This document shows positions 42,108-50,541 of a DNA stretch of 64,000 nt, one piece after another. Every line of letters starts with the position of its first letter. Position 1 is the first letter of the stretch. The translations under genes and the position numbers were made by a program. The notes under the pieces were generated by a model. It searched no databases. It saw only the letters and a program-made list of their open reading frames with translations, and had not been told where the DNA came from. Source of the stretch: Tatumella ptyseos (lineage in GTDB: Bacteria; Pseudomonadota; Gammaproteobacteria; Enterobacterales; Enterobacteriaceae); the NCBI RefSeq assembly GCF_030552895.1, contig NZ_CP130649.1, forward strand, positions 1,860,001 through 1,924,000. Direction: 5' to 3'.

Positions 42108-42151
42108 ATTGTCTCCCACCGGCGGTAGAAAGACAGCCCCCAAGGAGGCGA

Positions 42152-42231
42152 GTGACTTTCCTACGCTGGCATTATCCAGTTCAGGTAGTACGGGTATTTC
42201 TCAGCCTGATTAAGTAGGCACCCCGAGTCGA
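42152..42231 (-). promoter_or_regulatory. TPP riboswitch (THI element) of thiMD
   Basis: On the minus strand the element runs through GACTCGGGGTGCC, CTGAGAAATACCC, ACCTGAACTGGATAATGCC and GCGTAGGAAAGTC. These are the conserved blocks of the thiamine pyrophosphate aptamer and are almost identical to the E. coli thiM element as I recall it. The aptamer ends about 45 nt before the thiM start, and the ribosome site GGGAGACA is in the short platform, so control of translation is likely. Confidence 0.95.
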
Positions 42232-42353
42232 AGAGAAAGCGTTTCTCTATAACTGACCAGCTTAAGAGATGTTGTGTATCGGTGCAAGGAAACTGTCGTC
42301 TGGGGCTGTCGAATAAAATGCGTATAACGTACAAAGCGATCCCCAATCCCGTC

Positions 42354-43268
42354 TCATCCTATGACACCCGCTTGCTCGGCTATCCACGCCATAAACAGTT
42401 TAACCTTAGGCCAATGGGTACCTTGCTGTGTATATAACGCGTAGCCATAAGGGCTTACTAAAATCTTATCGGGAAAGGGGGCCACCAAGTTACCTGATTG
42501 AAGACTATCTTCGAGTAAACGCATCCGCCCCATGGCAACGCCACCATGATGGAGTGCGGCGGTAACCGATAACGCCATTTGATCGCAATAGAGATGAGAG
42601 GCCGCCGCTAAGCTAATATCGAAGGCCTCTGTCCACTGCTGCCACTCATGGTCACCGCTATTCGTCTCCCATGCTTTATGGTCGTGTAATAAGCGGCATT
42701 CTTTTAATCGCTCAGGATGATTCACTAATCCAAACTTGTCAGCATAATAGGCTGAGCAAACCGGTGTCATGGATTCGTTCATCAATGGCGTACAGACAAG
42801 CCCGGGTAGATTAAGCTGGCCGAAATTGATAGCAATATCGACGCCGAGCTCATCCAACTGGATAGGGTCATTGCCCGTTGAGAGGCAAACTTCGATACCA
42901 GGATATCGGTCTAAAAAATCACTCAGCCGGGGAACGAGCCATGCCTGCGCAAAAGAGGGGCGAGTATAGAGACTCAAGCGCCCTTCTACTCCTTGGTGTT
43001 TTAGAGAAAGCAGCTCTTTATTCAGTAAATCGAAAGAATGCGTTATTTTCTGGAAAAGGCGAGCCCCCTCAGTTGTTAAGGTAATTTTGCGGTGCGAGCG
43101 AGTAAAAAGCGGCAAGTTGAGCTCATGCTCCAAATGACGAATACGGTGACTGACGGCGCTGGGCGTTAAGCAGAGTATTCTTGCGGCTACAGCAATAGAG
43201 CCTTTTTCCGCCACCAAGGCGAAGGTTTGTAAGCGGTTAAGCTGACCTGCTTGAAAACTGTTCAGAAT
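42354..43268 (-). CDS. dsdC: DsdC-like LysR regulator of D-serine deaminase; non-canonical or lost start
   Basis: About 304 residues, closely like E. coli DsdC, the D-serine-dependent activator of dsdA. The helix-turn-helix stretch is LTPSAVSHRIRHLEHELNLP, followed by LFTRSHRKITLTTEGARLF. Similarity begins further upstream (QLNRLQTFALVAEKG), in frame but beyond the last ordinary start codon (TTG at 43217). The only candidates there are ATT (43268) or CTG (43265), with GAGG 5 or 8 nt before them; a stop lies a little further up. Either the gene uses a rare start or an indel has moved the real ATG out of frame. It is divergent from dsdA. The effector domain is intact. Confidence 0.78.
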   Translation of the reverse strand: MLNSFQAGQLNRLQTFALVAEKGSIAVAARILCLTPSAVSHRIRHLEHELNLPLFTRSHRKITLTTEGARLFQKITHSFDLLNKELLSLKHQGVEGRLSLYTRPSFAQAWLVPRLSDFLDRYPGIEVCLSTGNDPIQLDELGVDIAINFGQLNLPGLVCTPLMNESMTPVCSAYYADKFGLVNHPERLKECRLLHDHKAWETNSGDHEWQQWTEAFDISLAAASHLYCDQMALSVTAALHHGGVAMGRMRLLEDSLQSGNLVAPFPDKILVSPYGYALYTQQGTHWPKVKLFMAWIAEQAGVIG

Positions 43269-43467
43269 AGTAGCCTCATGATCAACGCCTAGGTTTTATG
43301 TGACCTAGGCACTAGGCGGCCATAATGCAATAAATTCATAATAGGTTCACATGATTTGTCCTCACCCTAGGCTGAAAAGCGATCACTTGTCAGCTTACCG
43401 GTTACAACAGTATGCTGCCTCTCAAAGGTAAGTCACCACGCCCCGACTAACGCTAGGTGTAGAATAA
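43269..43467. promoter_or_regulatory. dsdC-dsdA control region with repeated CCTAGG motifs
   Basis: GCCTAGG (43287-43293) and CCTAGGC (43304-43310) form an inverted repeat with a 10-bp spacer. CTAGGC follows at 43312-43317 and another CCTAGGC at 43366-43372. A half CRP-like TGTGA is at 43300-43304 and a TTCACA at 43347-43352. These may be DsdC and CRP sites, by analogy with E. coli, where both proteins activate dsdA. Confidence 0.45.
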
Positions 43468-44778
43468 GTGAATAAAACGATGACGGATAAATACCCCGCT
43501 CTGAATAACAATAAGGTTGTTCAGCAGCTCTCAACCCAGACCCCTTTATTTTGGCATAACCCGCAACGACTGCCTGCCAGCGAGGGGTTGAAACGCGTAG
43601 GCTTTACCTTAGCGGATGTTCAGGATGCGGCCGAGCGACTGCAACGCTTTGCCCCCTTGATTGCCGAGGCCTTCCCAGAAAGCCGGGCGCGTGGGGGAAT
43701 TATTGAGTCGGATATTGTTGGCATCCCCGTCATGCAGCAGGCCTTAGCACAACAAGGTCACTTACCCGGTAAGCTCTGGCTTAAAAAGGATAGTCACCTG
43801 CCGATCTCCGGATCGATTAAAGCCCGAGGGGGCATTTACGAAGTATTAGTCTTGGCAGAAAAACTGGCGCTGGAATCAGGGGAATTTAGCGAACAGGACG
43901 ATTACCGTCGACTACTCACCCCCCAATTTCGACAATTATTGGGTCGCTATAAAATAGCGGTAGGATCGACCGGAAATCTCGGCTTATCCATCGGGATTAT
44001 GGGGGCAACCTTAGGCTTTCAAGTGATCGTGCATATGTCATCCGATGCCCGCGAGTGGAAAAAACAGCGACTCAGGGCGCACCACGTTACGGTTGTCGAA
44101 CACCAGAACGATTATAGCGTTGCGGTTGAACAGGGCCGACAAACGGCGGCAGAGGATCCTTACTGTTTCTTTATTGATGATGAGCATTCTTCTACCCTAT
44201 TTCTCGGTTATGCCGTCGCCGGATTACGCTTACCCGCGCAGTTAGCGGCACTAGGGGTCACTGTCGATGAGACTCATCCCCTTTGCGTGTATTTACCTTG
44301 TGGTGTGGGAGGCGGGCCGGGCGGCGTAGCATTTGGGCTGAAGTTAGCCTTTGGCGATGCCGTTCGCTGTTATTTTGCTGAGCCGACACACTCACCCTGT
44401 ATGCTGCTAGGGCTAAGTACTGGCTACCACGAGGCAATCTCGGTACAAGATATTGGCCTCGACAACCACACCATTGCCGATGGCTTGGCTGTCGGCCGCG
44501 CATCGGGATTCGTTGGGCGGGCAATGGCGTCGCTAATTGATGGCTGTTATACACTGAGCGATCAACGACTCTCTGACTTACAACGGCTGCTCGATCATAG
44601 CGAAAGCGTTCAACTCGAACCTTCAGCCTTAGCCGGTATGCAAGGCCCATTATGGATCGGTAAGGATCCCTCGACGTTAAATACTACGACGCATCTGGTT
44701 TGGGCCACCGGTGGCAGTATGGTACCAGAGGAAGAAATGCAACGTTATCTCGCCTTGGGTAACCTGCCCTATTCTTAA
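43468..44778 (+). CDS. dsdA: D-serine ammonia-lyase (D-serine deaminase)
   Basis: A 436-residue PLP enzyme of fold type II that converts D-serine to pyruvate and ammonia. The PLP lysine is in [17 protein letters not shown]. The phosphate-binding glycine loop is [15 protein letters not shown], and [16 protein letters not shown] and [15 protein letters not shown] match E. coli DsdA over its length. The GTG at 43468 has AGGT 9 nt upstream; an ATG four codons later has no ribosome site. The permease gene dsdX, which lies between dsdC and dsdA in E. coli, is absent, so D-serine must enter by another carrier. Confidence 0.95.
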   Translation: MNKTMTDKYPALNNNKVVQQLSTQTPLFWHNPQRLPASEGLKRVGFTLADVQDAAERLQRFAPLIAEAFPESRARGGIIESDIVGIPVMQQALAQQGHLPGKLWLKKDSHLPISGSIKARGGIYEVLVLAEKLALESGEFSEQDDYRRLLTPQFRQLLGRYKIAVGSTGNLGLSIGIMGATLGFQVIVHMSSDAREWKKQRLRAHHVTVVEHQNDYSVAVEQGRQTAAEDPYCFFIDDEHSSTLFLGYAVAGLRLPAQLAALGVTVDETHPLCVYLPCGVGGGPGGVAFGLKLAFGDAVRCYFAEPTHSPCMLLGLSTGYHEAISVQDIGLDNHTIADGLAVGRASGFVGRAMASLIDGCYTLSDQRLSDLQRLLDHSESVQLEPSALAGMQGPLWIGKDPSTLNTTTHLVWATGGSMVPEEEMQRYLALGNLPYS

Positions 44779-44855
44779 CACCTCGCGCTAGCGTATAGGG
44801 AGAAAGCTTACCTAGCGCACGCTTTACGTATCATCAATTTGTAAAATAAGAAAAG

Positions 44856-44871
44856 AGTGATATAGATCACA
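44856..44871. promoter_or_regulatory. CRP-cAMP binding site upstream of idnO
   Basis: AGTGA-TATAGA-TCACA, with flanks AAG and TTA, matches the CRP consensus TGTGA-N6-TCACA at nine of ten core positions. It is about 75 bp before the idnO start, which fits class I/II activation in the absence of glucose. Confidence 0.7.
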
Positions 44872-44943
44872 TTAACAGCGGGGTTAATTTCGCTAAATAA
44901 GCCTCAATTAATTTTTACTTAATGATGAATAAGGAAAACTTGC

Positions 44944-45708
44944 ATGAGCCAACTCTTCTCGCTAACAACTAAACGCGCACTGATCACCGGTTCAGGACGT
45001 GGAATTGGCTTCCTTATGGCAAAAGGGTTAGCGGAAGCGGGTGCGGAGGTCATTATTAACGCCACGCAGCAGGCAGGGGCCGAAAGTGCAGCAGCCAAAC
45101 TCCGTGCACTCGGTTATAGCGCTCATGCAGTGGCCTTCGATGTGACTGACTCCCAAAAAGTAGCTGAGGCCATTGAGCACATTGAATCGACTTTAGGGCA
45201 AATCGATATCCTGATTAACAACGCTGGGATTCAACGCCGTCGTCCTTTTCTAGAATTTGCCGAACAGGATTGGAACGATGTCATTGCGGTTAACCAAACT
45301 GCCGTCTTTTTGGTATCACAAACCGTTGCTCGCTATATGGCAAAGCGTAAAGCCGGTAAAATTATTAATATTGGCTCGATGCAGAGCGAATTAGGGCGCG
45401 ACACCATTACCCCCTACGCCGCCTCAAAGGGTGCAGTCACCATGCTGACACGGGGAATGTGTGTGGAGCTCGCGCGCTATAATATTCAGGTTAACGGCAT
45501 CGCTCCCGGCTATTTCGCTACAGAGATGACTCAGGCCTTAGTCGATGATCAAGCCTTTACCGATTGGTTAACCAAACGTACCCCAGCCGCCCGCTGGGGT
45601 AACCCTGAAGAGTTGATTGGTGCCGCGGTATTCCTCTCCTCAAAAGCCTCCGACTTCGTCAATGGTCATCTGCTGTTTGTTGATGGCGGTATGCGCGTCG
45701 CGGTGTAA
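44944..45708 (+). CDS. idnO: Gluconate 5-dehydrogenase (5-keto-D-gluconate reductase)
   Basis: A 254-residue short-chain dehydrogenase, closely like E. coli IdnO, which interconverts 5-ketogluconate and gluconate in L-idonate catabolism. The cofactor motif is TGSGRGIG. NNAGIQRRRPFLEF, the catalytic Ser in GSMQSELGRDT and YAASK (Tyr-x3-Lys) follow. IQVNGIAPGYFATEMT and the end VNGHLLFVDGGMRVAV are diagnostic. No idnD, idnT, idnK or idnR is next to it, so it stands alone with a CRP-like site upstream. AAGGAAAAC precedes the ATG. Confidence 0.92.
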   Translation: MSQLFSLTTKRALITGSGRGIGFLMAKGLAEAGAEVIINATQQAGAESAAAKLRALGYSAHAVAFDVTDSQKVAEAIEHIESTLGQIDILINNAGIQRRRPFLEFAEQDWNDVIAVNQTAVFLVSQTVARYMAKRKAGKIINIGSMQSELGRDTITPYAASKGAVTMLTRGMCVELARYNIQVNGIAPGYFATEMTQALVDDQAFTDWLTKRTPAARWGNPEELIGAAVFLSSKASDFVNGHLLFVDGGMRVAV

Positions 45709-45712
45709 CTCT

Positions 45713-46858
45713 TCATTCGCCGTTAAGAGCAGGTCGTTGTTGAGCGTCTTCGGCTTCAGCCTGCTCCGCTAAGCGCTGGAAATCTTCACGGGTAAGCTTC
45801 CCGCTCACAGCAGGCAGCCGTTTAGAAGCCTTAATCGGTACCAATTCCAGTGCGGCGACTTTGTCTAAAGTGATCCCGGCCACCTGCTCAGGTAAGGCTA
45901 ATGCGTGGTTCGCTTCAGGTTCCTCAGGAACCTCACTAGGGCGTCGTGCATTGCTCGTTAGGTAATTTCGATGCCGCACTAACCATTTATTCGGTACCCG
46001 ACGTTGGCTATCCCACCATTGTCCGTCCAATCGGTCAAAGTGTTGTGCCGTGGCCTGTTTCGAGACTGCCCCCAATTGATCAAGGGCTTGCGTGATAATC
46101 GCGGTCGCTCCAGAATTATAATGGTTAATATCGCTCCCCTCCCCCTGCAGCAGTAACGAAGCAGCTAAACGAACCCCTAGAAGGTTGGAATAGAGATCTT
46201 CTGGAGAGAACGCGGAGACACCCTCTGGGAAGCCAGGCACCGATTCGAACCCGTACCACTGCGCGATCTCATGCCACGCGGCGAGATCGAATGCCACTCG
46301 AGCAGCGGTCCATACCACGACGCTGAAGGCTTGCTGTGGATCGCTTGGCACTTGATAAGGTCGAATAACGATTTCTCGGCGAGCGAGTTCATTACTTAAG
46401 CTGACACGAAAAGCAGTTCCTTGATGCTGCAATAATTGACTGGCTATCCAGTACGTCATATCCATACTGTCTCGCACATGCGCCGTATCGATAAACCCGC
46501 CCTGCGTGGTGTAGACAATGCCATTCTTTTCACTGCCACCCCCCACCATACTGGTCAATCCTCGTATGACGCTGTCATTGTAGCGATGAGTGCCTAACTG
46601 ATGACTTTCAACGATGTTATCGAGCCGATAGAAAGGAACCGGTGCGCCTTTCAGTTCAGCGCGCAAGTCATGGCCGAATGCACAGCAAGGTCGAAGTCCT
46701 TCGGGCTTTTGTAATACAGGTAATTGACTGGCTGCCGAGGTAGTTTGCTCAGATTGAGTCGCCAAATCGAGGGGCATTTCGACGGCCCATGCACCGGGAA
46801 GCAAGGAGAGAGTGATCGCGATAAACAAGGAAAAACGGTGGCGCCAGAGAGGATTCAT
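45713..46858 (-). CDS. Exported protein with RPCC motif, DUF4056-like
   Basis: A 381-residue protein with a probable signal peptide (basic MNPLWRHR, hydrophobic core, cleavage after about residue 25 at AWA). The mature part begins a conserved pattern: GLRPCCAFGHDLRAEL, then GIVYTTQGGFIDTAHVRDSMD, and later AAWHEIAQWYGFESVPGFPEGVSAFSPEDLYSN. I believe this is the DUF4056 family, from memory. The AH-x-RD and HE motifs suggest a metal-binding or hydrolytic site, but no function is known. The start at 46858 has GGAA upstream. It converges tail to tail with idnO (4-bp gap). Confidence 0.72.
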   Translation of the reverse strand: MNPLWRHRFSLFIAITLSLLPGAWAVEMPLDLATQSEQTTSAASQLPVLQKPEGLRPCCAFGHDLRAELKGAPVPFYRLDNIVESHQLGTHRYNDSVIRGLTSMVGGGSEKNGIVYTTQGGFIDTAHVRDSMDMTYWIASQLLQHQGTAFRVSLSNELARREIVIRPYQVPSDPQQAFSVVVWTAARVAFDLAAWHEIAQWYGFESVPGFPEGVSAFSPEDLYSNLLGVRLAASLLLQGEGSDINHYNSGATAIITQALDQLGAVSKQATAQHFDRLDGQWWDSQRRVPNKWLVRHRNYLTSNARRPSEVPEEPEANHALALPEQVAGITLDKVAALELVPIKASKRLPAVSGKLTREDFQRLAEQAEAEDAQQRPALNGE

Positions 46859-46973
46859 TCTATTTTCCATTAACTAAATTCTGGTAGTTAACGCGAAAAG
46901 TGGGAAGTTGTCATGCTGGTCAATTCTGAAAAGATTGCTTAAGCCAAATGGCTTAAGCAATGAGGGATTTCAT

Positions 46974-48539
46974 TTACACAGGTTGAGTACGGATAAGGTA
47001 GTCGAATGCACTTAATGCCGCTTTCGCACCTTCGCCACTGGCAATGATAATTTGCTTGTACGGGACGGTGGTACAATCCCCGGCGGCGAAAATACCTGGT
47101 TGGTTAGTCTCACCACGCGAATCGACAATAATCTCGCCCATTGGGTTACGATCAACGATCCCTTCTAACCATGCCGTATTCGGTAATAAACCAATTTGCA
47201 CGAAGATACCCGCAAGGGCTAGGGTATTAAGTTGACCCGTTTCGCGGTCTTTCCAGACTAAGCCCGTTACTTGTTGACCATCCCCTAACACTTCTTGGGT
47301 GTGGGCATTAACGATAATGTCAACATTCGGCAAGCTGCGCAGTTTAGTTTGTAGCACCTGATCAGCCTTCAGCGAATCCGCAAATTCTAGCAAGGTAACA
47401 TGCTCGACCAATCCTGCCAGATCGATGGCCGCCTCGACACCAGAATTGCCGCCCCCAACAACGGCAACACGTTTACCTTTAAATAACGGGCCATCACAAT
47501 GCGGACAATAGGTTACCCCGCGCGTACGGTAAGTGTCCTCGCCAGGAACCCCCATATTCCGCCAGCGTGCGCCGGTCGCGACAATAATACTTTTAGCGAG
47601 TAGCGTCGCACCGCTAGCGGTGGTCAGTTGGTGAAGGCCACCCTGCTCGCGGGCAGGAATAAGCTGGCTAGCTTGTTGGGCTTCAATAATATCAACCTGA
47701 TAATCTTCGACATGGGTGCGTAACGCGGTCGCCAAGCGACTGCCTTCAGTTTTTGGTACGGAGATATAGTTTTCGATATCGACCGTATCCAGCACCTGCC
47801 CCCCGAAACGCTCGCCCATCAGTCCGGTCCGAATCCCTTTTCGCGCGGTATAGATTGCGGCAGCAGCCCCCGCAGGCCCACTCCCGACAATTAATACCTC
47901 GTAAGGGGCCTGTCCCGATAAGGTGGCGGCTTGACGTGCGGCGGCACCGCTGTCCACTTTATTAACGATTTCGGCTAATGTCATACGGCCATGACCGAAG
48001 CTTTCGCCATTCAGCAATACTGCTGGTACGCCCATGATATTGCGGTCAGCAATCTCTTGTTGAAATTGCCCGCCATCGATGGCGGTATGGTGAATACGAG
48101 GATTCAGAATCGACAATAAATTGAGTGCTTGGACGACGTCAGGACAGTTGTGGCAGGACAGCGAATAGTAGGTCTCGAAATGTAACTCATCGGGTAAAGC
48201 TTTAATTTGGTCCAGCAGTGCCTGACTTTCTTTCGACGGGTGTCCACCGGTTTGTAACAGTGCCAGCACTAACGAGGTGAATTCATGCCCTAATGGCGAA
48301 CCGGCAAAGCGCGGGCCGTGTCGTTGGCCTTGTGGGGTAATTAAAAAAGAGGGCTGACGGACGTCAGTGCGATTTTCTTCAATGAAGTTCACTTTGTCCG
48401 ATAATCCCGCGATCTGGGTCAGTAGCTGGCGAATATCCGCCGAGGCGGCGGAGTGGTCAAGGGAGGCCACTAAATCGACAGGTTGAATAAGTTTTTCTAA
48501 ATAGATTTTTAATTGTGCTTGTAACTGAGTCTCTAACAT
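46974..48539 (-). CDS. ahpF: Alkyl hydroperoxide reductase subunit F
   Basis: A 521-residue NADH-dependent flavoprotein that reduces AhpC. The N-terminal thioredoxin-like domains carry CHNC (Cys129, Cys132). The thioredoxin-reductase-like part has the FAD motif [17 protein letters not shown], the redox CPHCDG and the NADH motif [17 protein letters not shown]. The C-terminal FAD stretch is [15 protein letters not shown]. It is downstream of ahpC with a hairpin between, the typical arrangement. The length equals the E. coli protein. Confidence 0.97.
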   Translation of the reverse strand: MLETQLQAQLKIYLEKLIQPVDLVASLDHSAASADIRQLLTQIAGLSDKVNFIEENRTDVRQPSFLITPQGQRHGPRFAGSPLGHEFTSLVLALLQTGGHPSKESQALLDQIKALPDELHFETYYSLSCHNCPDVVQALNLLSILNPRIHHTAIDGGQFQQEIADRNIMGVPAVLLNGESFGHGRMTLAEIVNKVDSGAAARQAATLSGQAPYEVLIVGSGPAGAAAAIYTARKGIRTGLMGERFGGQVLDTVDIENYISVPKTEGSRLATALRTHVEDYQVDIIEAQQASQLIPAREQGGLHQLTTASGATLLAKSIIVATGARWRNMGVPGEDTYRTRGVTYCPHCDGPLFKGKRVAVVGGGNSGVEAAIDLAGLVEHVTLLEFADSLKADQVLQTKLRSLPNVDIIVNAHTQEVLGDGQQVTGLVWKDRETGQLNTLALAGIFVQIGLLPNTAWLEGIVDRNPMGEIIVDSRGETNQPGIFAAGDCTTVPYKQIIIASGEGAKAALSAFDYLIRTQPV

Positions 48540-48562
48540 AATGCTCTCCCCCGGATATCAAA

Positions 48563-48582
48563 ACGGGCGCAATCGCGCCCGT
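48563..48582 (-). terminator. Intercistronic hairpin between ahpC and ahpF
   Basis: A perfect 8-bp stem ACGGGCGC/GCGCCCGT with a 4-base loop. On the minus strand only TTTTGA follows. It probably acts as a partial terminator or mRNA end stabiliser, giving more AhpC than AhpF. Confidence 0.65.
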
Positions 48583-48603
48583 AAAAAAACTGCTTAGCGA
48601 TGC

Positions 48604-49167
48604 TTAGATTTTACCGACTAGGTCAAGAGAAGGGGCTAGAGTCGCTTCGCCTTCTTTCCATTTAGCAGGGCACACTTCACCTGGGTGAGTCGCAACATAT
48701 TGCGCAGCTTTTACTTTACGCAGTAGGTCTGACGCGTCACGGCCGATCCCTTCTGCAGTGATCTCCACGGCTTGGATAATCCCTTCAGGGTCGACGATAA
48801 AGGTTCCACGATCCGCAAGACCTTGCGCTTCGCGCATGATGTCGAAGTTGCGTGTTAGGGTACCGGTTGGGTCACCAATCATCGCATAGTTGATTTTACC
48901 GATGGTCTCGGAGCTCCCGTGCCAAGCTTTGTGCGTAAAGTGGGTATCAGTGGAGACAGAGTAGATATCCACACCAAGCTTTTGGAACTCATCGTAATGG
49001 TCCGCGACGTCGCCTAATTCGGTCGGGCATACGAAGGTAAAGTCAGCAGGATAGAAGAAGAAGACACTCCATTTACCTTCAACATCTTTTTCGGTCAGTT
49101 CAATAAATCGGCCTGCTTTAAAAGCCGTGTTGCTAAAGGGTTTAATTTTGGTATTGATAATGGACAT
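48604..49167 (-). CDS. ahpC: Alkyl hydroperoxide reductase subunit C (peroxiredoxin)
   Basis: A 187-residue typical 2-Cys peroxiredoxin. The peroxidatic Cys47 is in [17 protein letters not shown] and the resolving cysteine in [10 protein letters not shown] near residue 166. The end [14 protein letters not shown] matches E. coli. It removes hydrogen peroxide and organic peroxides and is recycled by AhpF. It is usually induced by OxyR; I could not define an OxyR site in the 93 bp before it. Confidence 0.97.
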   Translation of the reverse strand: MSIINTKIKPFSNTAFKAGRFIELTEKDVEGKWSVFFFYPADFTFVCPTELGDVADHYDEFQKLGVDIYSVSTDTHFTHKAWHGSSETIGKINYAMIGDPTGTLTRNFDIMREAQGLADRGTFIVDPEGIIQAVEITAEGIGRDASDLLRKVKAAQYVATHPGEVCPAKWKEGEATLAPSLDLVGKI

Positions 49168-49260
49168 GATTGGCCTCCGCTAGAATGTTATGGCTACCTT
49201 AAAGTACCCTCCTTGCTAAGGCCAATCACTCTTATATATCGGTCTAATCAGTAATACCTA

Positions 49261-50370
49261 TTAAAGGGTTCTAATCGATATATCTTCTGGAATAACAGCA
49301 CCTTGCCAGAAAAGCTGGGTTGCAATATTCTCAGCAATCTCACGATATAGTTCGCTAAAATGCCCCGCTGGGTCCCTGATTACGGTCGGCACACCCGCAT
49401 CCAGATCTTCTCTTAATTGAATATGCAGAGGGACTTTTCCAAGTACCGGTACATGGTAGTCATCACTGAGCGATTGAGCCCCTTCATGACCGAAGATCGC
49501 CTCTTGATGGCCGCAGGCTTGACAGATATGCACACTCATATTTTCGACAATGCCTAGAACCGGTACCTCGACCTTGTTGAACATTACCACCCCTTTGCGT
49601 GCATCGAGTAAGGCGACATCTTGCGGTGTGGTGACCACTACCGCACCGGTAACCGGAATATTCTGCGCCAAGGTGAGCTGGATATCGCCGGTACCCGGTG
49701 GCATATCCACCACTAAATAGTCCAAATCGGGCCACAGCGTCTCGTTCAGTAGCTGTAACAATGCCTTACTGGCCATAGGGCCTCGCCAGATCATCGCATT
49801 ATCATCAGTGACCAAATAGCCAATAGAGTTGGTCGCAAGTCCATAACTCATGATGGGTGCCATATGCTTGCCATCCGGCGATGAAGGACGTTGATCTGCT
49901 GTTCCAAGCATTTGGGGAATTGAGGGGCCATAGATATCGGCATCGAGTACCCCAACCTTAATCCCTTGATCGGCTAGGGCTAACGCGACATTCAGCGCGG
50001 TACTGGATTTACCAACGCCACCTTTGCCTGAACTGACAGCAATGATATTTTTTACGCCTTTCGCGCCAGGTAGTTGCTTAACGCGCTTTAGCGTGGCGAT
50101 GTGATAGTCGAGATGCCAATCTACTTCGCTGGCGCCTGTAGCCTCTTTTAGCAACGGGGTAGCCCAAGACTGCAATGCTTTAAAACCTTGTGGCCAGGCA
50201 AAAGGGAGTTGTAATTCAATATGCAGAGTCTGATCCAGCAGCACGGCATGCTGTAGAGCATGAAGGTCGGCCAGCGATTGCCGTAGGGTCGGGTACGAAA
50301 ACTGAGCGAGAAGCGGATTCACTATGTCACGCAAATCAGAGGACGGCGTGGATGAGGGGGCAAAAGACAT
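49261..50370 (-). CDS. mrp: Iron-sulfur cluster carrier protein Mrp/ApbC
   Basis: A 369-residue P-loop ATPase of the Mrp/Nbp35 family that carries iron-sulfur clusters. The deviant Walker A is SSGKGGVGKSS at about residues 113-123, preceded by a MIP18-like N-terminal domain. VLDADIYGPSIPQMLG, DMPPGTGDIQLTL and the cluster-binding CQACGH are standard. It is divergent from metG, as in E. coli. Confidence 0.96.
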   Translation of the reverse strand: MSFAPSSTPSSDLRDIVNPLLAQFSYPTLRQSLADLHALQHAVLLDQTLHIELQLPFAWPQGFKALQSWATPLLKEATGASEVDWHLDYHIATLKRVKQLPGAKGVKNIIAVSSGKGGVGKSSTALNVALALADQGIKVGVLDADIYGPSIPQMLGTADQRPSSPDGKHMAPIMSYGLATNSIGYLVTDDNAMIWRGPMASKALLQLLNETLWPDLDYLVVDMPPGTGDIQLTLAQNIPVTGAVVVTTPQDVALLDARKGVVMFNKVEVPVLGIVENMSVHICQACGHQEAIFGHEGAQSLSDDYHVPVLGKVPLHIQLREDLDAGVPTVIRDPAGHFSELYREIAENIATQLFWQGAVIPEDISIRTL

Positions 50371-50541
50371 GGCATCGCTCCTAGAAGACAGCAGTTAGGC
50401 AAATAAGATAGTAACGCATTGGCTAATCTTATCAGATTCTTATCGTCCATGCTGTTAGTTGATGTTAACCGTTTACCTTGTCGGGGCCTTCAGTTACCAT
50501 TCATTATTCCTTTTGTTCATCTACAGAAAGCTACGCAAATT

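Noticed and set aside
42121-42128. GGCGGTAG, identical to the core of the ops (RfaH) element
   Set aside because: It lies just before thiM, away from any polysaccharide operon, and lacks the rest of the element; chance match.
42354-43217. dsdC starting at the TTG at 43217
   Set aside because: This would remove the first helix of the DNA-binding domain although its codons are present and conserved upstream in the same frame.
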